A DNA stretch of 64,000 nt, taken from the IMG/VR virus record IMGVR_UViG_3300037628_000643, positions 40,022-104,021 of that record; one strand, 5' to 3'. Source of the stretch: a virus. Below are positions 6,971 through 17,155 of the stretch, piece after piece. Below the pieces are notes generated by a model. That model had not been told where the DNA came from. It saw nothing but the letters and a program-made list of their open reading frames with translations, and did no database searches. A program made the translations under genes and the position numbers. Each line of letters begins with the position of its first letter. Position 1 is the stretch's first letter.

Positions 6971-9667
6971 ATGTCTATCGAAAGAAAAATAAAAATAACT
7001 TTAGATGCCTCATCCGCTAAAGCGAGTATTGACGAGCTCGCAAAAAAGCTAAATACACTGACAGGATCAACTGGAAACTTAACTTCTGCTCAAAGAAGGC
7101 AAGCTAGATCTCAAACTAATTTAAATAAAAAAATAGTTGACACCAATAGATCTTTAAATGCCATGAATGGCCTATTAAGGAAAGTTGCTACTGCAGCTAC
7201 AATTTTTACTGGCATACGTTTAGCTGACGACTTTAACGAGTTACAAAACAGATTAAGAATCACGCTGCAAGAAGGTGAGAAATTAGTCGATGTCCAAGAA
7301 TCAATCATTGATGTATCGCTGAGAACAAGATCTGCACTTGCAGAAAATGCTCTGTTATATTTGCGATTATCTAACTCTGTTGACAGAACTGTAACGTCTC
7401 AAGCAGAGTTACTTAAGATAACTGAAACAGTTAACAAAGCCGTACAATTGGGTGGATCATCTGCGCAAGAAGCAGCTGGTGCTGTTCGACAGTTTACCCA
7501 AATTATCTCAGCTGGATTTTCTAGTGGATTCTCTCAAGAAATTAACTCCATATCTGAGCAGACTCCAGGCTTATTCAAATTAATAGAAAATGGATTAAGA
7601 GAGACATCTAAAGAATTTAGAGAGCTTGAAGAGTCTGGGCTTGGCGCTGTTAAAATATTGAAAACATTCTCGGAGGAAGGTATCGGTGACCTAGATACAT
7701 TGCTTGAAGCCATCAACTCTCAATTTGAAGTAACTAATGAAGAGTTCAAAAAGATTGATGTAACAGTATCAAAAGCTTTAGGAAACCTGAAGACAGGAAT
7801 AGAAGCTTACATTGGTAGAGCTGATGACGCATTAAACATAACACCAAAGCTGGCTCAAAAAATAAACGATCTAGCCATAAATTTTGACGATTTTGCATTC
7901 GAAGTAACGGTATTGACCGCAGCCATGGGAGCAGCACTTGCGGCAACAATATTAATCACTGCAGCAATGGGAGCATTTAATGCCGTATTGCTTGTTACGA
8001 AAAGAAACCTAGTTGGCGTATCCAAGATAGGATTATTATTCGTTAAGTTTGTTCGCATACTAACGCCTATCGGTGTTGCTTTCACCGTTATATCGTTAGC
8101 TGTTGTAGCATTAATAAAAGACATTGGTGTATTTGAAGATGGACTTATAACTGTTGGTGATAAATTCACCGATATAAGTGGTTTGGCAAAAGCCATATTC
8201 AAAACAATTGGAGATAGATTCAAGAATTTTGCATCAAATATAATTGGAACACTATCAGCCGTAGCCAACAACATAAGAATGCTATTGACTGGCTTTTATG
8301 AGCGGTGGTTTAAAAGAGATGTTGATTTAGTAATCGATGCATTCAATTTCCTTGGAAATAAAGTATCAGAGATATTCGGGTTTATATTGGACATAATTCC
8401 TTTTAAGGCTATGGCAGAAGCTGCCAGAGATAACATTAATACCGTAATAGGTTTTTTTGTATTGCTGGGACGATCAGTAAGTATCGTCTTTGAAGGATTA
8501 AAGCAAGGATTTAAAGATATATTCAACAATGGAATAAACCTAATAAAAGCATTGGGCCCAGCGCTTATTGCCGCAGGGAAGCTGAACTTTAAAGAAGCAG
8601 GAGAAATCTTGTCTACAGCATTTGCTGATAGTTTTTCTGGAAGTCTAATAGGTGATTTCGAAACGCTATTCTCCGAGGCAAAAGGTATTTTAGGTGACAC
8701 TGATTTTCTTGGTGAAATAATATCTCAAAGTGAAGTGTCTGTAGAAAAGTTTAAGCAATTTGTTTCTGCGATACCAGAGGCTGTAAGAGATAGCTTTGAA
8801 AGCTCTTTAGATTTCATAACCTTCGCATGGACTGAATTTAAAGAAGATGTAGAAAAAAATATAGACTCTCTGAATAAAAAAATAACAGGGACGCCTTTAA
8901 GTTTAGAGCTTGAAATTGATCCAGAGAAAATAAATCTTTTTGAACAAATTGAACTGAGACTACAACTTCTTGGCGAAAACCTAGCATTCCTTGGCAAGAA
9001 CATAGTGAAAAATTTAGGCAGCTTATTTTCAAAAGAATCTGCTGTTACTGCATTCGGAGGTTTCGCTGACGCGATTGAAGATATATTTAGTAAGATTGGT
9101 AAGTCATTAAACCTTGAATCTATAAAAGATAATTTTGCAGAAATAAGAGATGCTATGGCAGAATCAATCATATCTTTTACAGATCTTTTTTCCACGCTAT
9201 CCAGTATCAGGCAAGACAAGCTTGATGAAGAACTAAGGACATCTGTCAATTTGTCAGACGAGGAAAGAGCTGCTAAAGAAAAGAATGCCAAGGCATCTTT
9301 TGATAACAGCAAGAGACTGACGCTAGCTGGAATAGCATTACAAACTGGCTTAGCGATAATGAATGCTTTAGCCCAGACAACACCGAATTTTTTAATCAAT
9401 CTAGCAAACGCAGCTGGTGCAGCAGCTATGGGCGCAGCTCAATATGCAAAAGCTAATGCACAGCAATATAAAGCTCCAAGTGCTCCATCGGGCGGAGGAA
9501 TTAGTGCTGGATCTTCAAGCATATCCAACAACACTCAGAACGTTACTACCACAGTAAACATCACTGGCGGCGTAGGATTTTCTATAGAAGACCTGCAAAA
9601 GATTTTTGATGACGATGTTGTTATAATAAATAAAGACTCAGCGCAAGGTAGGCAGCTCCGTGGCTAA
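6971..9667 (+). CDS. Tail tape measure protein (898 aa)
   Basis: The longest gene of the tail block after the tip protein. The N-terminus has coiled-coil and low-complexity segments (SSAKASIDELAKKLNTLTG, TSAQRRQARSQTN), followed by the tape-measure core region (LADDFNELQNRLRITLQEGE, SLRTRSALAENALLYLRLS) common to TP901/lambda-H-like proteins. Long hydrophobic stretches near residues 305-385 and a Gly/Ala-rich segment near 780-830 could be the membrane-active parts used in DNA delivery. Family members scale with tail length; 898 residues suggests a tail of roughly 130 nm. The next gene starts 8 bases before its stop. Confidence 0.9.
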   Translation: MSIERKIKITLDASSAKASIDELAKKLNTLTGSTGNLTSAQRRQARSQTNLNKKIVDTNRSLNAMNGLLRKVATAATIFTGIRLADDFNELQNRLRITLQEGEKLVDVQESIIDVSLRTRSALAENALLYLRLSNSVDRTVTSQAELLKITETVNKAVQLGGSSAQEAAGAVRQFTQIISAGFSSGFSQEINSISEQTPGLFKLIENGLRETSKEFRELEESGLGAVKILKTFSEEGIGDLDTLLEAINSQFEVTNEEFKKIDVTVSKALGNLKTGIEAYIGRADDALNITPKLAQKINDLAINFDDFAFEVTVLTAAMGAALAATILITAAMGAFNAVLLVTKRNLVGVSKIGLLFVKFVRILTPIGVAFTVISLAVVALIKDIGVFEDGLITVGDKFTDISGLAKAIFKTIGDRFKNFASNIIGTLSAVANNIRMLLTGFYERWFKRDVDLVIDAFNFLGNKVSEIFGFILDIIPFKAMAEAARDNINTVIGFFVLLGRSVSIVFEGLKQGFKDIFNNGINLIKALGPALIAAGKLNFKEAGEILSTAFADSFSGSLIGDFETLFSEAKGILGDTDFLGEIISQSEVSVEKFKQFVSAIPEAVRDSFESSLDFITFAWTEFKEDVEKNIDSLNKKITGTPLSLELEIDPEKINLFEQIELRLQLLGENLAFLGKNIVKNLGSLFSKESAVTAFGGFADAIEDIFSKIGKSLNLESIKDNFAEIRDAMAESIISFTDLFSTLSSIRQDKLDEELRTSVNLSDEERAAKEKNAKASFDNSKRLTLAGIALQTGLAIMNALAQTTPNFLINLANAAGAAAMGAAQYAKANAQQYKAPSAPSGGGISAGSSSISNNTQNVTTTVNITGGVGFSIEDLQKIFDDDVVIINKDSAQGRQLRG

Positions 9668-10097
9668 TGCAAGAATAGAATTTTTACCAAAAAGAAACCT
9701 TATTTCTCCAGCCCCTGACTTGGAGACCTTATATCCTATAGATGTTACACTAGCTACATATGGTCATGGAATAGACATTAATGTAAAAGAATCAAAAACC
9801 TTGAGTGGTATTGTGTCAAAGTCTCTTTACAGTATTAATGAGACAACCACTTATGAGATCATTCCTATAGCTGGAGAAGCAACTACCGAAGAAATTCAGA
9901 TGTTTCTATACTCTGTTGTCGCTGGTGAGGAATTTACAGCTACAGATATTGATGATCCAGCATTTGATATTGATGATCTGGCAAACAGCCCTACACTAAC
10001 ATTACAACTAACAGACAGATGGTCAAGAGACAGGAGAAGTAAAGTGGAAGTTGGTCAGTTTATTTATAGCTTTAATGGTCGAGAGGTTAATGCGTAG
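9660..10097 (+). CDS. Distal tail protein (145 aa)
   Basis: Starts with GTG 9660 overlapping the tape-measure end by 8 bases. The sequence is beta-rich, with ARIEFLPKRNLISPAPDLET at the start and LTLQLTDRWSRDRRSKVEVG near the end. It lies between the tape measure and the tip protein, where lambda-like phages have M/L-type or DUF1833/DUF2163-type distal tail proteins. It ends TAG TGA, and the TAG overlaps the GTG start of the next gene by one base. Confidence 0.55.
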   Translation: MANARIEFLPKRNLISPAPDLETLYPIDVTLATYGHGIDINVKESKTLSGIVSKSLYSINETTTYEIIPIAGEATTEEIQMFLYSVVAGEEFTATDIDDPAFDIDDLANSPTLTLQLTDRWSRDRRSKVEVGQFIYSFNGREVNA

Positions 10098-13000
10098 TGA
10101 GACAGCTTTCTGATGCGTACAGACAGGCTAACACCGCTTATTCACGCGAGCCTAGGTTTTATGCAAAAATACTAAATGACACCAAAACAATATACATTAC
10201 ATCGCATAGTGACATAACTATTGTTGATGTTGGTTCAGAAATATTTAGTGGTGTATTAACATCGTCTGTCGGTAATTCACAAAAAATAACTCCTGAACGC
10301 GGATACTCTACTATTGGCGGAGCATCTTTATCACTTAAGGATCTTGGTTTTACAGAACTGTTGCGCGATCTTAAAGATAACTTTAATGATACGCTGAACA
10401 ATAACAAGGTAGAACTGTACACTGGGTTCAAGGATTTAGACACTGCAGACTATACACTGATCATTCCAATGTACGTCACTGGCATTGACAACAATGAACT
10501 TGACTACATCTTAAAATTAAGCGACACACAAAGATTTGTAAAAAAATCAATATTCAAGAACTTAGCATTAACAAAAGTCGTAACATCTCTCGGTTATGAT
10601 ACAGGTTCTATAGAGGTTGTATCTTCTGATGAATTTAATCGGGTAGAGCATGACTCAGGATGGACTGATGCCCCAAGCGCTACTGTTGGCTATTTTTCTA
10701 TCAGCGGAACGAATGAATACGGCGAAGACATAGAAGAGATAGCAAGATGGACTTCTGCTCCTGACTCTACACACTTTATTGTTGACGCAAGAGGGCTTTT
10801 TGGCACAAGACCTGTTGACATAGTAGGATCTATTGATGAGGGCAGTAGTGAGTTAAAAGAGCTTGTTTACCTTGATTTACCTGTACCTAAAATGATACTT
10901 GCTTTAATGACTGGAGACCTGCTTAATCAGGTTGGAGCTACACTACCAGATAGTTGGCATGCAGCTGTAGAGGCGTCACTAATAAGTTTATCTTCATTTG
11001 TAAATATAGGCGATGACCTTTCGAACTTTAATCTCCAATTCATTGGTGAATCTGATCAAGAGGCAAAAGGGTTTATAGCTAACCAATGCATGGCGCCAAT
11101 GAATTTGTTTACATTCATCAATCAAAACGGTGAGCTTAATTTAAAGCGTTTTTCTGCGCAATCATTAGTATCTCCAGGAAACTTAATATTAGATTACGAT
11201 AAATTAACAGCCATATCTCCAATCGAAAGAGACGCTAAATCGATAAGAAACATATTTTCTATAAACTGGGAGTGGCAGTTTAGCGGAGAATATTTCGCTA
11301 GAAGAGATATTTATATTGATGGAGATAGCATAGCCAGAAACAATCAGACATCTGTTGATTATCAGCTGGACTTGCGCGGCATAAGAAATTCTGGAAGAGA
11401 AGCAAAAACATCACTAGATAGTTTGGCAGAAGGAATTCGAGCCAGATTCAGCGAGCCAAGAGTTATCCCTACTGCATCATGCTTAATCAGGGATACTATT
11501 GAGCTTGAGGTTGGAGACGTTGTTCTTCTTGACCTTCCAAATCAACCTGACTTCGCGTCTCCAGATACGCTATTCTCTTCATTTGAAGTGCAAGGGATAA
11601 CATGGGATTTTCTAGCTGGAACATCTGTATTAAGTTTATTCGGATCTAGCGGTTCTGCTACACCAATAGGCTTGACTTCTGGAGAAGACATACCACTTCT
11701 TACTCATGATGGTTCATGGACTGATATAACCGGAGTTTTGACGGGAACAGACTCTGGAGGAACATTTACCGTAACTGCAAATGGAAACCTTCCTAGTGGA
11801 AAGTATTTCTATGATGGCAATATAGTTATTAATACTGGAATAACCGTTACGTTTAATGGCTCTACATGGATAGATTGTTTGGATTTCAGTATTATCGGCA
11901 CAGGGAAAATGGACGGCGCTGGTCGATCAGGTGTTCTTACGGCTGGGTTTTTTGGCGGAAATGATTCAGCACAAGAAGGCATGAAAAGAACTTTTGATGG
12001 CTCACTTTTTCCAGACTCGTACTATGTGAGACAAACACCTGGAAAAAATTCAGATAAAATAGCTGCATCTAATACAGTAGTACCGAGTGGTACTCTAGCG
12101 ACAATTGACGAAGCAAATAACTTAACCGGAATAGATTTCTCGGCTGCGCTGTACGGCAATGCTGGAGGGACAGGAGGCACGCTTGTATTCAGATCTCAAG
12201 TGCTTGATAGCGAAGATGATCATCTCGGCGGTGACAAGGTTTCTGGAGGTGCAGGTCTGGGTCTTATCTGTACAAATTTATTCGCTACCAATAAATCAAT
12301 AATAACGAATGGAAGCGACAATGACTTTACAGTAGGTAATGCAACTGCCGCTGGAGGAGGTAGCGGTGACTTCTATGCAGGAGCCGGTGGATTCGGTTGG
12401 CCTGGGGCTGTATTATGCTATCTAAAAGATAGAACCTCAGTTGTTCCGTCTATAAGAAATATCGTTGAAGCACGAACAGGCTCATGGGATGAAGCCGATG
12501 GATTCACTGTGGGATTTAGGCCGAAAACTAATGGGGCAAGAACAAGACAAAACAGATCCTCTGGCGACAAAATTGCACCTATATTCCCTAGCCAAGCTGC
12601 ACTAGCTGATAATGATTTCTCATCAGATGCATCAATTGTTTATCGAATAGCAAAAGCATCTGATCATGTTCCAGTCCCAGGTACGGACATAACACCAACG
12701 GCAAAACTTCCTACATTATCGACTATAGAAGAAGTTAACTTACCAAAGACACCACTTGGAAATCAAACAACAGTAACTATAACGGCAGTCGCAGCAATTG
12801 GAGATGATGCATATTCATATACACAATTCGCCTATAGATTAAAAGGGCAGCTACAGTGGGTTCCTATTTCTTATGGTATCAGAAATGAGTCTACCGTAAC
12901 TGTTGTCGCTGACGGTTCAACCTATGAATTTAGTGGTCAACCTGTAAATAATCAAGGGGTAGCATCCACTGGTCGATCAATTATTGAGCATACAGTAAAA

Positions 13001-14725
13001 TTAGTATCGAAAGATTCTGATGTCGGTGATGCTACGCCATCAATACCTCCAATACAACGCCTAGAGCTGGTTAATAGTGTTACAGGGCAAGGTGGTGATG
13101 GATGGGATCAATGGAAAGGCCCAGATGCTATTTTCAGATGGGCTAAATTATCTATAACAAATAGCGGAAATATTGTTACTCCAAACGGAATACTTGATCT
13201 TCATTTGGATGGATATCGTATTAGTATTTATGATTCTAGCGATAATTTATTGCGCGAAGAAATAGTAAGGGACAGTACCTTTACTTATACTTTAGAAAAA
13301 AATAGAAGAGACACAAATTTAAATCCAGTTCGTAATCTTAAATTTCAAATTCAAGCTGTTACTGTCAGTGGCTTCGAAGGTGAAGTGTCTGAACTGATTG
13401 TTTCTAATCCAGCACCTAGTGTTCCGGCTAATGTTACTTATAATCCTGGGTTTAGCTCTATTGCCATAAATTTTGACTTTCCAAACGATCTTGATTTCGT
13501 TGGTGTCAATCTTTATATAGCTGAAAGCCCTACAGACCCACTTACTATTGATCCTATATTGCTTACTGGCAATAACACAATTCGTGACGCGCTAGATTCT
13601 GGCACAACATACGGAATAGTGCTTGAATCGGTTGACCAATTTGGTATTGGTGCACAGACCACCCAAGCAAATATAGTTACAGACCTAATTAATGCCCAAA
13701 ACATTGGCGACCTAACCGGAACCATTACGCTAGATGAGAATGGCGGTCAGATAATAACTAATAACGATAACTTTATCTCTGTTATGGGAGCAGTTGATCG
13801 AGCTGGATTCGGTAATGGTACGCTAGTATTTCATACGTGGGATGGCAACACTGCTCCGTTTTGGGTGGACAGCGCTGGTGACGCTGCCTTTAGTGGAACT
13901 GTTACTGCCTCTACTTTTGTTGGCGGACTGGTGTCTAATGTGGAGGGAGCTTCCTTTGGAGATGACGGATATCAGCTTGGCGTGTTTGGTGGGATTCCTA
14001 AGTTTCATGTGGGTAATGGTAATAAATTTGTTCAGTTTGACGGCACTAATATTGTAACTGGAAAGGAGTCTGTTTTAAGGGGTGTTCGGTCATTCAATAC
14101 AGATCAGCTTATTTGGTATGACAATATGGTTGGGGTAGACGTAATTCAAAAATCAGCTGGTGCAACATTTTCTTTCAATCAGCAGCAGGGACTTATAATC
14201 ACCGTTCCTAGTAGCGCTCTTGATGAGTGGACTCACACTGTAGTCGGTCGAACAGGAGTATCCCTTACTGGGCAAAAAATAAACATGGAAAAGAATGGAA
14301 GACTTAAAGTTGGAATGACTGGTTCTGCAAGCACCAACGGTACTGTGTATGTATTAGCTGGCAGTAAAAATATATTAATAGACACTACTGGGTCATTTGA
14401 CAGAAATTGGGGCTTCAAGCTTGAAGGGAACGTTGCTTTTGCATACTACCAAGAGGGTAACACTAGGCGAATAGCTACAACTGGAATTACTGTTACAACA
14501 AATAAGTCAATTTTTGAGGTTGAGTACTTTGGCCTTGAAGGGCGGTGCTTAGTTACAGTTATAGATGAGTTTGGCGTTATTGTTGGTACATCACAAGTAA
14601 TCTCAACTCCTGCCACAGGTAGCGTCTTTGAGATATGGACTCATCAGATACATAGAAGTATCGCGCAAGGAGTTGTCTCAAGATCCACTATACTGTCCGA
14701 TATATTTATAGAACAAGATGCATGA
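10097..14725 (+). CDS. Giant tail-tip / central fibre protein (1542 aa)
   Basis: This is the largest protein of the window. The first ~550 residues (SHSDITIVDVGSEIFSG, later NPVGLTSGED-like junction) resemble the hub domains of siphovirus tip proteins. A Gly-rich region follows at about 600-820 with repeated Gly-Gly-x-Gly motifs (GNAGGTGGTL, AAGGGSGDFYAGAGG), then fibronectin-III-like segments near 930-1200 (TVTITAVAAIGDDAYSYTQ), and a beta-rich C-terminus. The design is that of a J-like host-specificity protein with receptor-binding ends. GTG start overlaps the previous stop by one base. Exact domain borders are estimated. Confidence 0.75.
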   Translation: MRQLSDAYRQANTAYSREPRFYAKILNDTKTIYITSHSDITIVDVGSEIFSGVLTSSVGNSQKITPERGYSTIGGASLSLKDLGFTELLRDLKDNFNDTLNNNKVELYTGFKDLDTADYTLIIPMYVTGIDNNELDYILKLSDTQRFVKKSIFKNLALTKVVTSLGYDTGSIEVVSSDEFNRVEHDSGWTDAPSATVGYFSISGTNEYGEDIEEIARWTSAPDSTHFIVDARGLFGTRPVDIVGSIDEGSSELKELVYLDLPVPKMILALMTGDLLNQVGATLPDSWHAAVEASLISLSSFVNIGDDLSNFNLQFIGESDQEAKGFIANQCMAPMNLFTFINQNGELNLKRFSAQSLVSPGNLILDYDKLTAISPIERDAKSIRNIFSINWEWQFSGEYFARRDIYIDGDSIARNNQTSVDYQLDLRGIRNSGREAKTSLDSLAEGIRARFSEPRVIPTASCLIRDTIELEVGDVVLLDLPNQPDFASPDTLFSSFEVQGITWDFLAGTSVLSLFGSSGSATPIGLTSGEDIPLLTHDGSWTDITGVLTGTDSGGTFTVTANGNLPSGKYFYDGNIVINTGITVTFNGSTWIDCLDFSIIGTGKMDGAGRSGVLTAGFFGGNDSAQEGMKRTFDGSLFPDSYYVRQTPGKNSDKIAASNTVVPSGTLATIDEANNLTGIDFSAALYGNAGGTGGTLVFRSQVLDSEDDHLGGDKVSGGAGLGLICTNLFATNKSIITNGSDNDFTVGNATAAGGGSGDFYAGAGGFGWPGAVLCYLKDRTSVVPSIRNIVEARTGSWDEADGFTVGFRPKTNGARTRQNRSSGDKIAPIFPSQAALADNDFSSDASIVYRIAKASDHVPVPGTDITPTAKLPTLSTIEEVNLPKTPLGNQTTVTITAVAAIGDDAYSYTQFAYRLKGQLQWVPISYGIRNESTVTVVADGSTYEFSGQPVNNQGVASTGRSIIEHTVKLVSKDSDVGDATPSIPPIQRLELVNSVTGQGGDGWDQWKGPDAIFRWAKLSITNSGNIVTPNGILDLHLDGYRISIYDSSDNLLREEIVRDSTFTYTLEKNRRDTNLNPVRNLKFQIQAVTVSGFEGEVSELIVSNPAPSVPANVTYNPGFSSIAINFDFPNDLDFVGVNLYIAESPTDPLTIDPILLTGNNTIRDALDSGTTYGIVLESVDQFGIGAQTTQANIVTDLINAQNIGDLTGTITLDENGGQIITNNDNFISVMGAVDRAGFGNGTLVFHTWDGNTAPFWVDSAGDAAFSGTVTASTFVGGLVSNVEGASFGDDGYQLGVFGGIPKFHVGNGNKFVQFDGTNIVTGKESVLRGVRSFNTDQLIWYDNMVGVDVIQKSAGATFSFNQQQGLIITVPSSALDEWTHTVVGRTGVSLTGQKINMEKNGRLKVGMTGSASTNGTVYVLAGSKNILIDTTGSFDRNWGFKLEGNVAFAYYQEGNTRRIATTGITVTTNKSIFEVEYFGLEGRCLVTVIDEFGVIVGTSQVISTPATGSVFEIWTHQIHRSIAQGVVSRSTILSDIFIEQDA

Positions 14726-14731
14726 AAACAT

Positions 14732-14768
14732 TTGACTACAATGCTTTATTATGCTAGCATTGTAGTCA
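14732..14768 (+). promoter_or_regulatory. Promoter within 13-bp perfect inverted repeat
   Basis: TTGACT (14732-14737), 17-bp spacer, TAGCAT (14755-14760) with TG two bases before it. The same DNA holds a perfect 13-bp inverted repeat, TGACTACAATGCT (14733-14745) and AGCATTGTAGTCA (14756-14768), 10-nt loop, without a T-run. It may be an operator or a 5' hairpin for the secreted protein gene at 14788. Confidence 0.65.
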
Positions 14769-14787
14769 GCTAATCAAGGAGAAACAT

Positions 14788-15270
14788 ATGAAATCAATCA
14801 TTTTTTTAATGTTACTAAGCTTTAACTTAAATGCTGCAGAACTAAATCTAGGGTTTTATAGCTTTCACTTGTTTTCTTCTGGGCTAAATGAAAGTAACTA
14901 TCTTATAGGTATATCAACCAAACACGCTGAATTCGGAACCTATCAGAACAGCTATGACGTTAGATCATATTATGTTGCAAGAAAGTTTTCCTATAATGAC
15001 AAAATAAGCTTTATGGGTGGAGTGGTGTCTGGTTATAGCTCTGAATGCATTTTTGCATCTAATAAATCATCGCCAGTCCGAATTGATAAGAACAAAACAC
15101 CTCCAACACTGACAGGCGTCAGCGCCCCCGAATTACCCCCTGAAATCAATACATGCAATGAATCAGATTTATCCCCTCTTATAGCCATGGACATAACCCT
15201 AACAGACAATGTACATGTAATAGTTATGGGCGATGCATTCATGCTGGTACTAAAACTACCGATAAAATAA
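14788..15270 (+). CDS. Secreted beta-barrel-like protein, possibly PagP-like (160 aa)
   Basis: A clear Sec signal peptide (MKSIIFLMLLSFNLNAA, cut probably after NAA) precedes an amphipathic beta pattern: LNLGFYSFHLF, SNYLIGISTKHAEFGTYQNSY, RSYYVARKFSYNDKISFMGGV, and a last strand ending in IK. Two Cys near residues 90 and 124 may form a disulfide. The alternating pattern with GTYxNSYxxRS is like small PagP-type outer-membrane barrels found in phages, so it may change the cell surface or block superinfection; the enzyme call is tentative. It stands alone between two fibre genes, behind its own promoter and a palindrome. Confidence 0.55.
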   Translation: MKSIIFLMLLSFNLNAAELNLGFYSFHLFSSGLNESNYLIGISTKHAEFGTYQNSYDVRSYYVARKFSYNDKISFMGGVVSGYSSECIFASNKSSPVRIDKNKTPPTLTGVSAPELPPEINTCNESDLSPLIAMDITLTDNVHVIVMGDAFMLVLKLPIK

Positions 15271-15274
15271 TTTG

Positions 15275-15283
15275 TGATACAAT
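15275..15283 (+). promoter_or_regulatory. Extended -10 before second fibre gene
   Basis: TGATACAAT, 32 bp before the ATG at 15315. No good -35. Weak on its own; listed because the same kind of box recurs upstream of other late genes. Confidence 0.35.
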
Positions 15284-15314
15284 AGAGAACACTTTATTTT
15301 TCTCAGGTCTCTCC

Positions 15315-16847
15315 ATGTCACAAACGAAAACGGGTTTGTCTTCCCCAACAAATGCCTCTGCTACTGTTCTTGGTAATGGAACTTTGTGGCTCACTGAAGT
15401 CTCTATAGGCGACTTCTATATAAAAGCAGGTAACGCACTACCTATTGTCTACACTGTCGGAGGCATTGTATCCGATACAGAATTGACCTTAACAGCACCA
15501 TATGGCGATGCAACAGAAGTAGATATAGCATACGTCATTCATCGAGATTTTTTCCCAAATGGTAACGGACAATTATTTAGTACTGATGTAGAGACCGCTG
15601 GTATTTATAATGAGACGGCGAAGAGTGAAATTGTCCAAGGTGATCTGGGAACTGCTTCACTTGCAAGCGCAGAACGCTTATCAAACACACCTTATTGCAC
15701 AGATTCAGGTATTGCAGATGCTTACGTCCTAACGGTCGACTATACAAATGCAGCTGTTACCGCATACAATGACGGCGACCAATTTCGGTTTATGGTAACC
15801 AATACACCAACTGGTGGATCGACTATAAAAGTTGGTTCTGGAGCTGTCGTAGCATTAGTCAAAAAAGATGGCACAGCAATTACAGCGAGTTATTTTGCTG
15901 GTGGAGATGAACTTGAGATTCAATACGACCTTGCGAATAATCGGTTTTTTATTACAAGTGGAACATTGGCTCAACTTGATGGACAAATAACTCCAGCTGT
16001 TTCTGGAAACACAGTTGGTGATTTAACAAAAGTTGGCGATGACATTTCAAACTTTACTGGTATTGGTCGAAAGAATTTATTAATCAATGCAGGCTTTAGG
16101 ATTAATCAGGAAGAGTATGTATCGAGTGCAACTTTAGCTGCTGGTGAATACGGTCATGATATGAACAAGGCTGGTTCATCAGGTGGAGACTATACATTCA
16201 CACAATTAGCCAGCACTACTGAAATAACTATTTTGGCCGGCAAGTCTTTAATCAATGAAATTGAGTCCAAAGAAGTAGAGGGCGGCACTTATGTTTTGTC
16301 ATGGGAAGGAACCGCAAAGGCGCGAGCCGGTGTTGATTCATTAATTCCATTAGGAACATTTGTGGTTAGCCCATTAGTAATAAATGCTCAAACAGCATCC
16401 ACTGTAATGTCAGTTGAATTTGATGAAGGCACATTAAAGAAAAAGAAATTGGAAAGAGCGTCAGTACCAACAGAATATAGAGAGGTAAGTATTGGTAATG
16501 ATGAGTATGAATGTTTCCGTCATTTTGAAAGGATAAGGGCTGATGCTGCTGGATATCGTTTTTCTGTAGGGTATCAGGATACTACTATAGCTTTAAATTC
16601 AATATTATTTTACCGAGAAAAAAGAATTGATTCGGTAGTAATAAGCAGCAGTGCTGTATCTAATTTTACGATGATAACCGCTGGCGCAATTGCAAACATA
16701 ACCAGTTTAACCACCTCGAACGCATCACGAAGTCGAGCAAATCTAGCAGGCGGACACAATCCGTTTGGTGTAGCCGGAAACGGGTGTATGGTTCGAGCCA
16801 TAAGCGCTAGTGCATTTATTGACATAGACGCGAGGTTAATAACATGA
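15315..16847 (+). CDS. Tail fibre protein (510 aa)
   Basis: The N-terminus (MSQTKTGLSSPTNASATVLGNGTLW) resembles fibre attachment domains, with beta-rich repeats after it. The middle part from residue ~250 (TGIGRKNLLINAGFRINQEEYVS) has the Arg-Lys-Asn-Leu-Leu-Ile-Asn-Gly/Ala-Gly/Asn-Phe phrase widely shared among tail fibre and collar proteins at the start of their receptor-binding part. The protein is followed by an assembly-type gene by an ATGA overlap. It probably binds the host receptor. Confidence 0.75.
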   Translation: MSQTKTGLSSPTNASATVLGNGTLWLTEVSIGDFYIKAGNALPIVYTVGGIVSDTELTLTAPYGDATEVDIAYVIHRDFFPNGNGQLFSTDVETAGIYNETAKSEIVQGDLGTASLASAERLSNTPYCTDSGIADAYVLTVDYTNAAVTAYNDGDQFRFMVTNTPTGGSTIKVGSGAVVALVKKDGTAITASYFAGGDELEIQYDLANNRFFITSGTLAQLDGQITPAVSGNTVGDLTKVGDDISNFTGIGRKNLLINAGFRINQEEYVSSATLAAGEYGHDMNKAGSSGGDYTFTQLASTTEITILAGKSLINEIESKEVEGGTYVLSWEGTAKARAGVDSLIPLGTFVVSPLVINAQTASTVMSVEFDEGTLKKKKLERASVPTEYREVSIGNDEYECFRHFERIRADAAGYRFSVGYQDTTIALNSILFYREKRIDSVVISSSAVSNFTMITAGAIANITSLTTSNASRSRANLAGGHNPFGVAGNGCMVRAISASAFIDIDARLIT

Positions 16848-17155
16848 TTATTAACAGCGTAAAAATTAGAGGTGATGATTTCTCCGCTGTTATTTGTGGT
16901 CGAGAACACTTTGGTATAAAGAAAGGATCTAGCTTTTATCCAGAAGTAAAAGAATGGATTGAAGCAGGAAATACACCTGAACCAGAATTCACTAAAGATG
17001 AACTTGACCAGCAAGCGCAAGAGAAAGTAAATGCTGACGCAAAGAAGTATTTAGACGATACTGATTGGTATATAACCAGACGAACAGAAGCTAGCAAGCC
17101 AATTCCTAATGATATATTAGAAAAGAGACAACAAGCAAGAGACGCAATCGTATGA
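16844..17155 (+). CDS. Tail fibre assembly-like protein (103 aa)
   Basis: The C-terminal half, DTDWYITRRTEASKPIPNDILEKRQQARDAI, matches the end of Tfa/DUF4376-type tail-fibre chaperones (Asp-Trp-Tyr-x-x-Arg-x-x-Glu-x-x-x-Pro-Ile-Pro). It overlaps both the fibre gene before it and the lysin gene after it by ATGA, so translation of the three is coupled. It is shorter than full Tfa proteins, with only the central helix and tail part. Confidence 0.7.
   Translation: MIINSVKIRGDDFSAVICGREHFGIKKGSSFYPEVKEWIEAGNTPEPEFTKDELDQQAQEKVNADAKKYLDDTDWYITRRTEASKPIPNDILEKRQQARDAIV

Noticed and set aside
7855-9399. Long open frames on the minus strand within the tape measure
   Set aside because: They mirror a real plus-strand gene, lack ribosome sites and have low-complexity Ser/Leu/Ile content.
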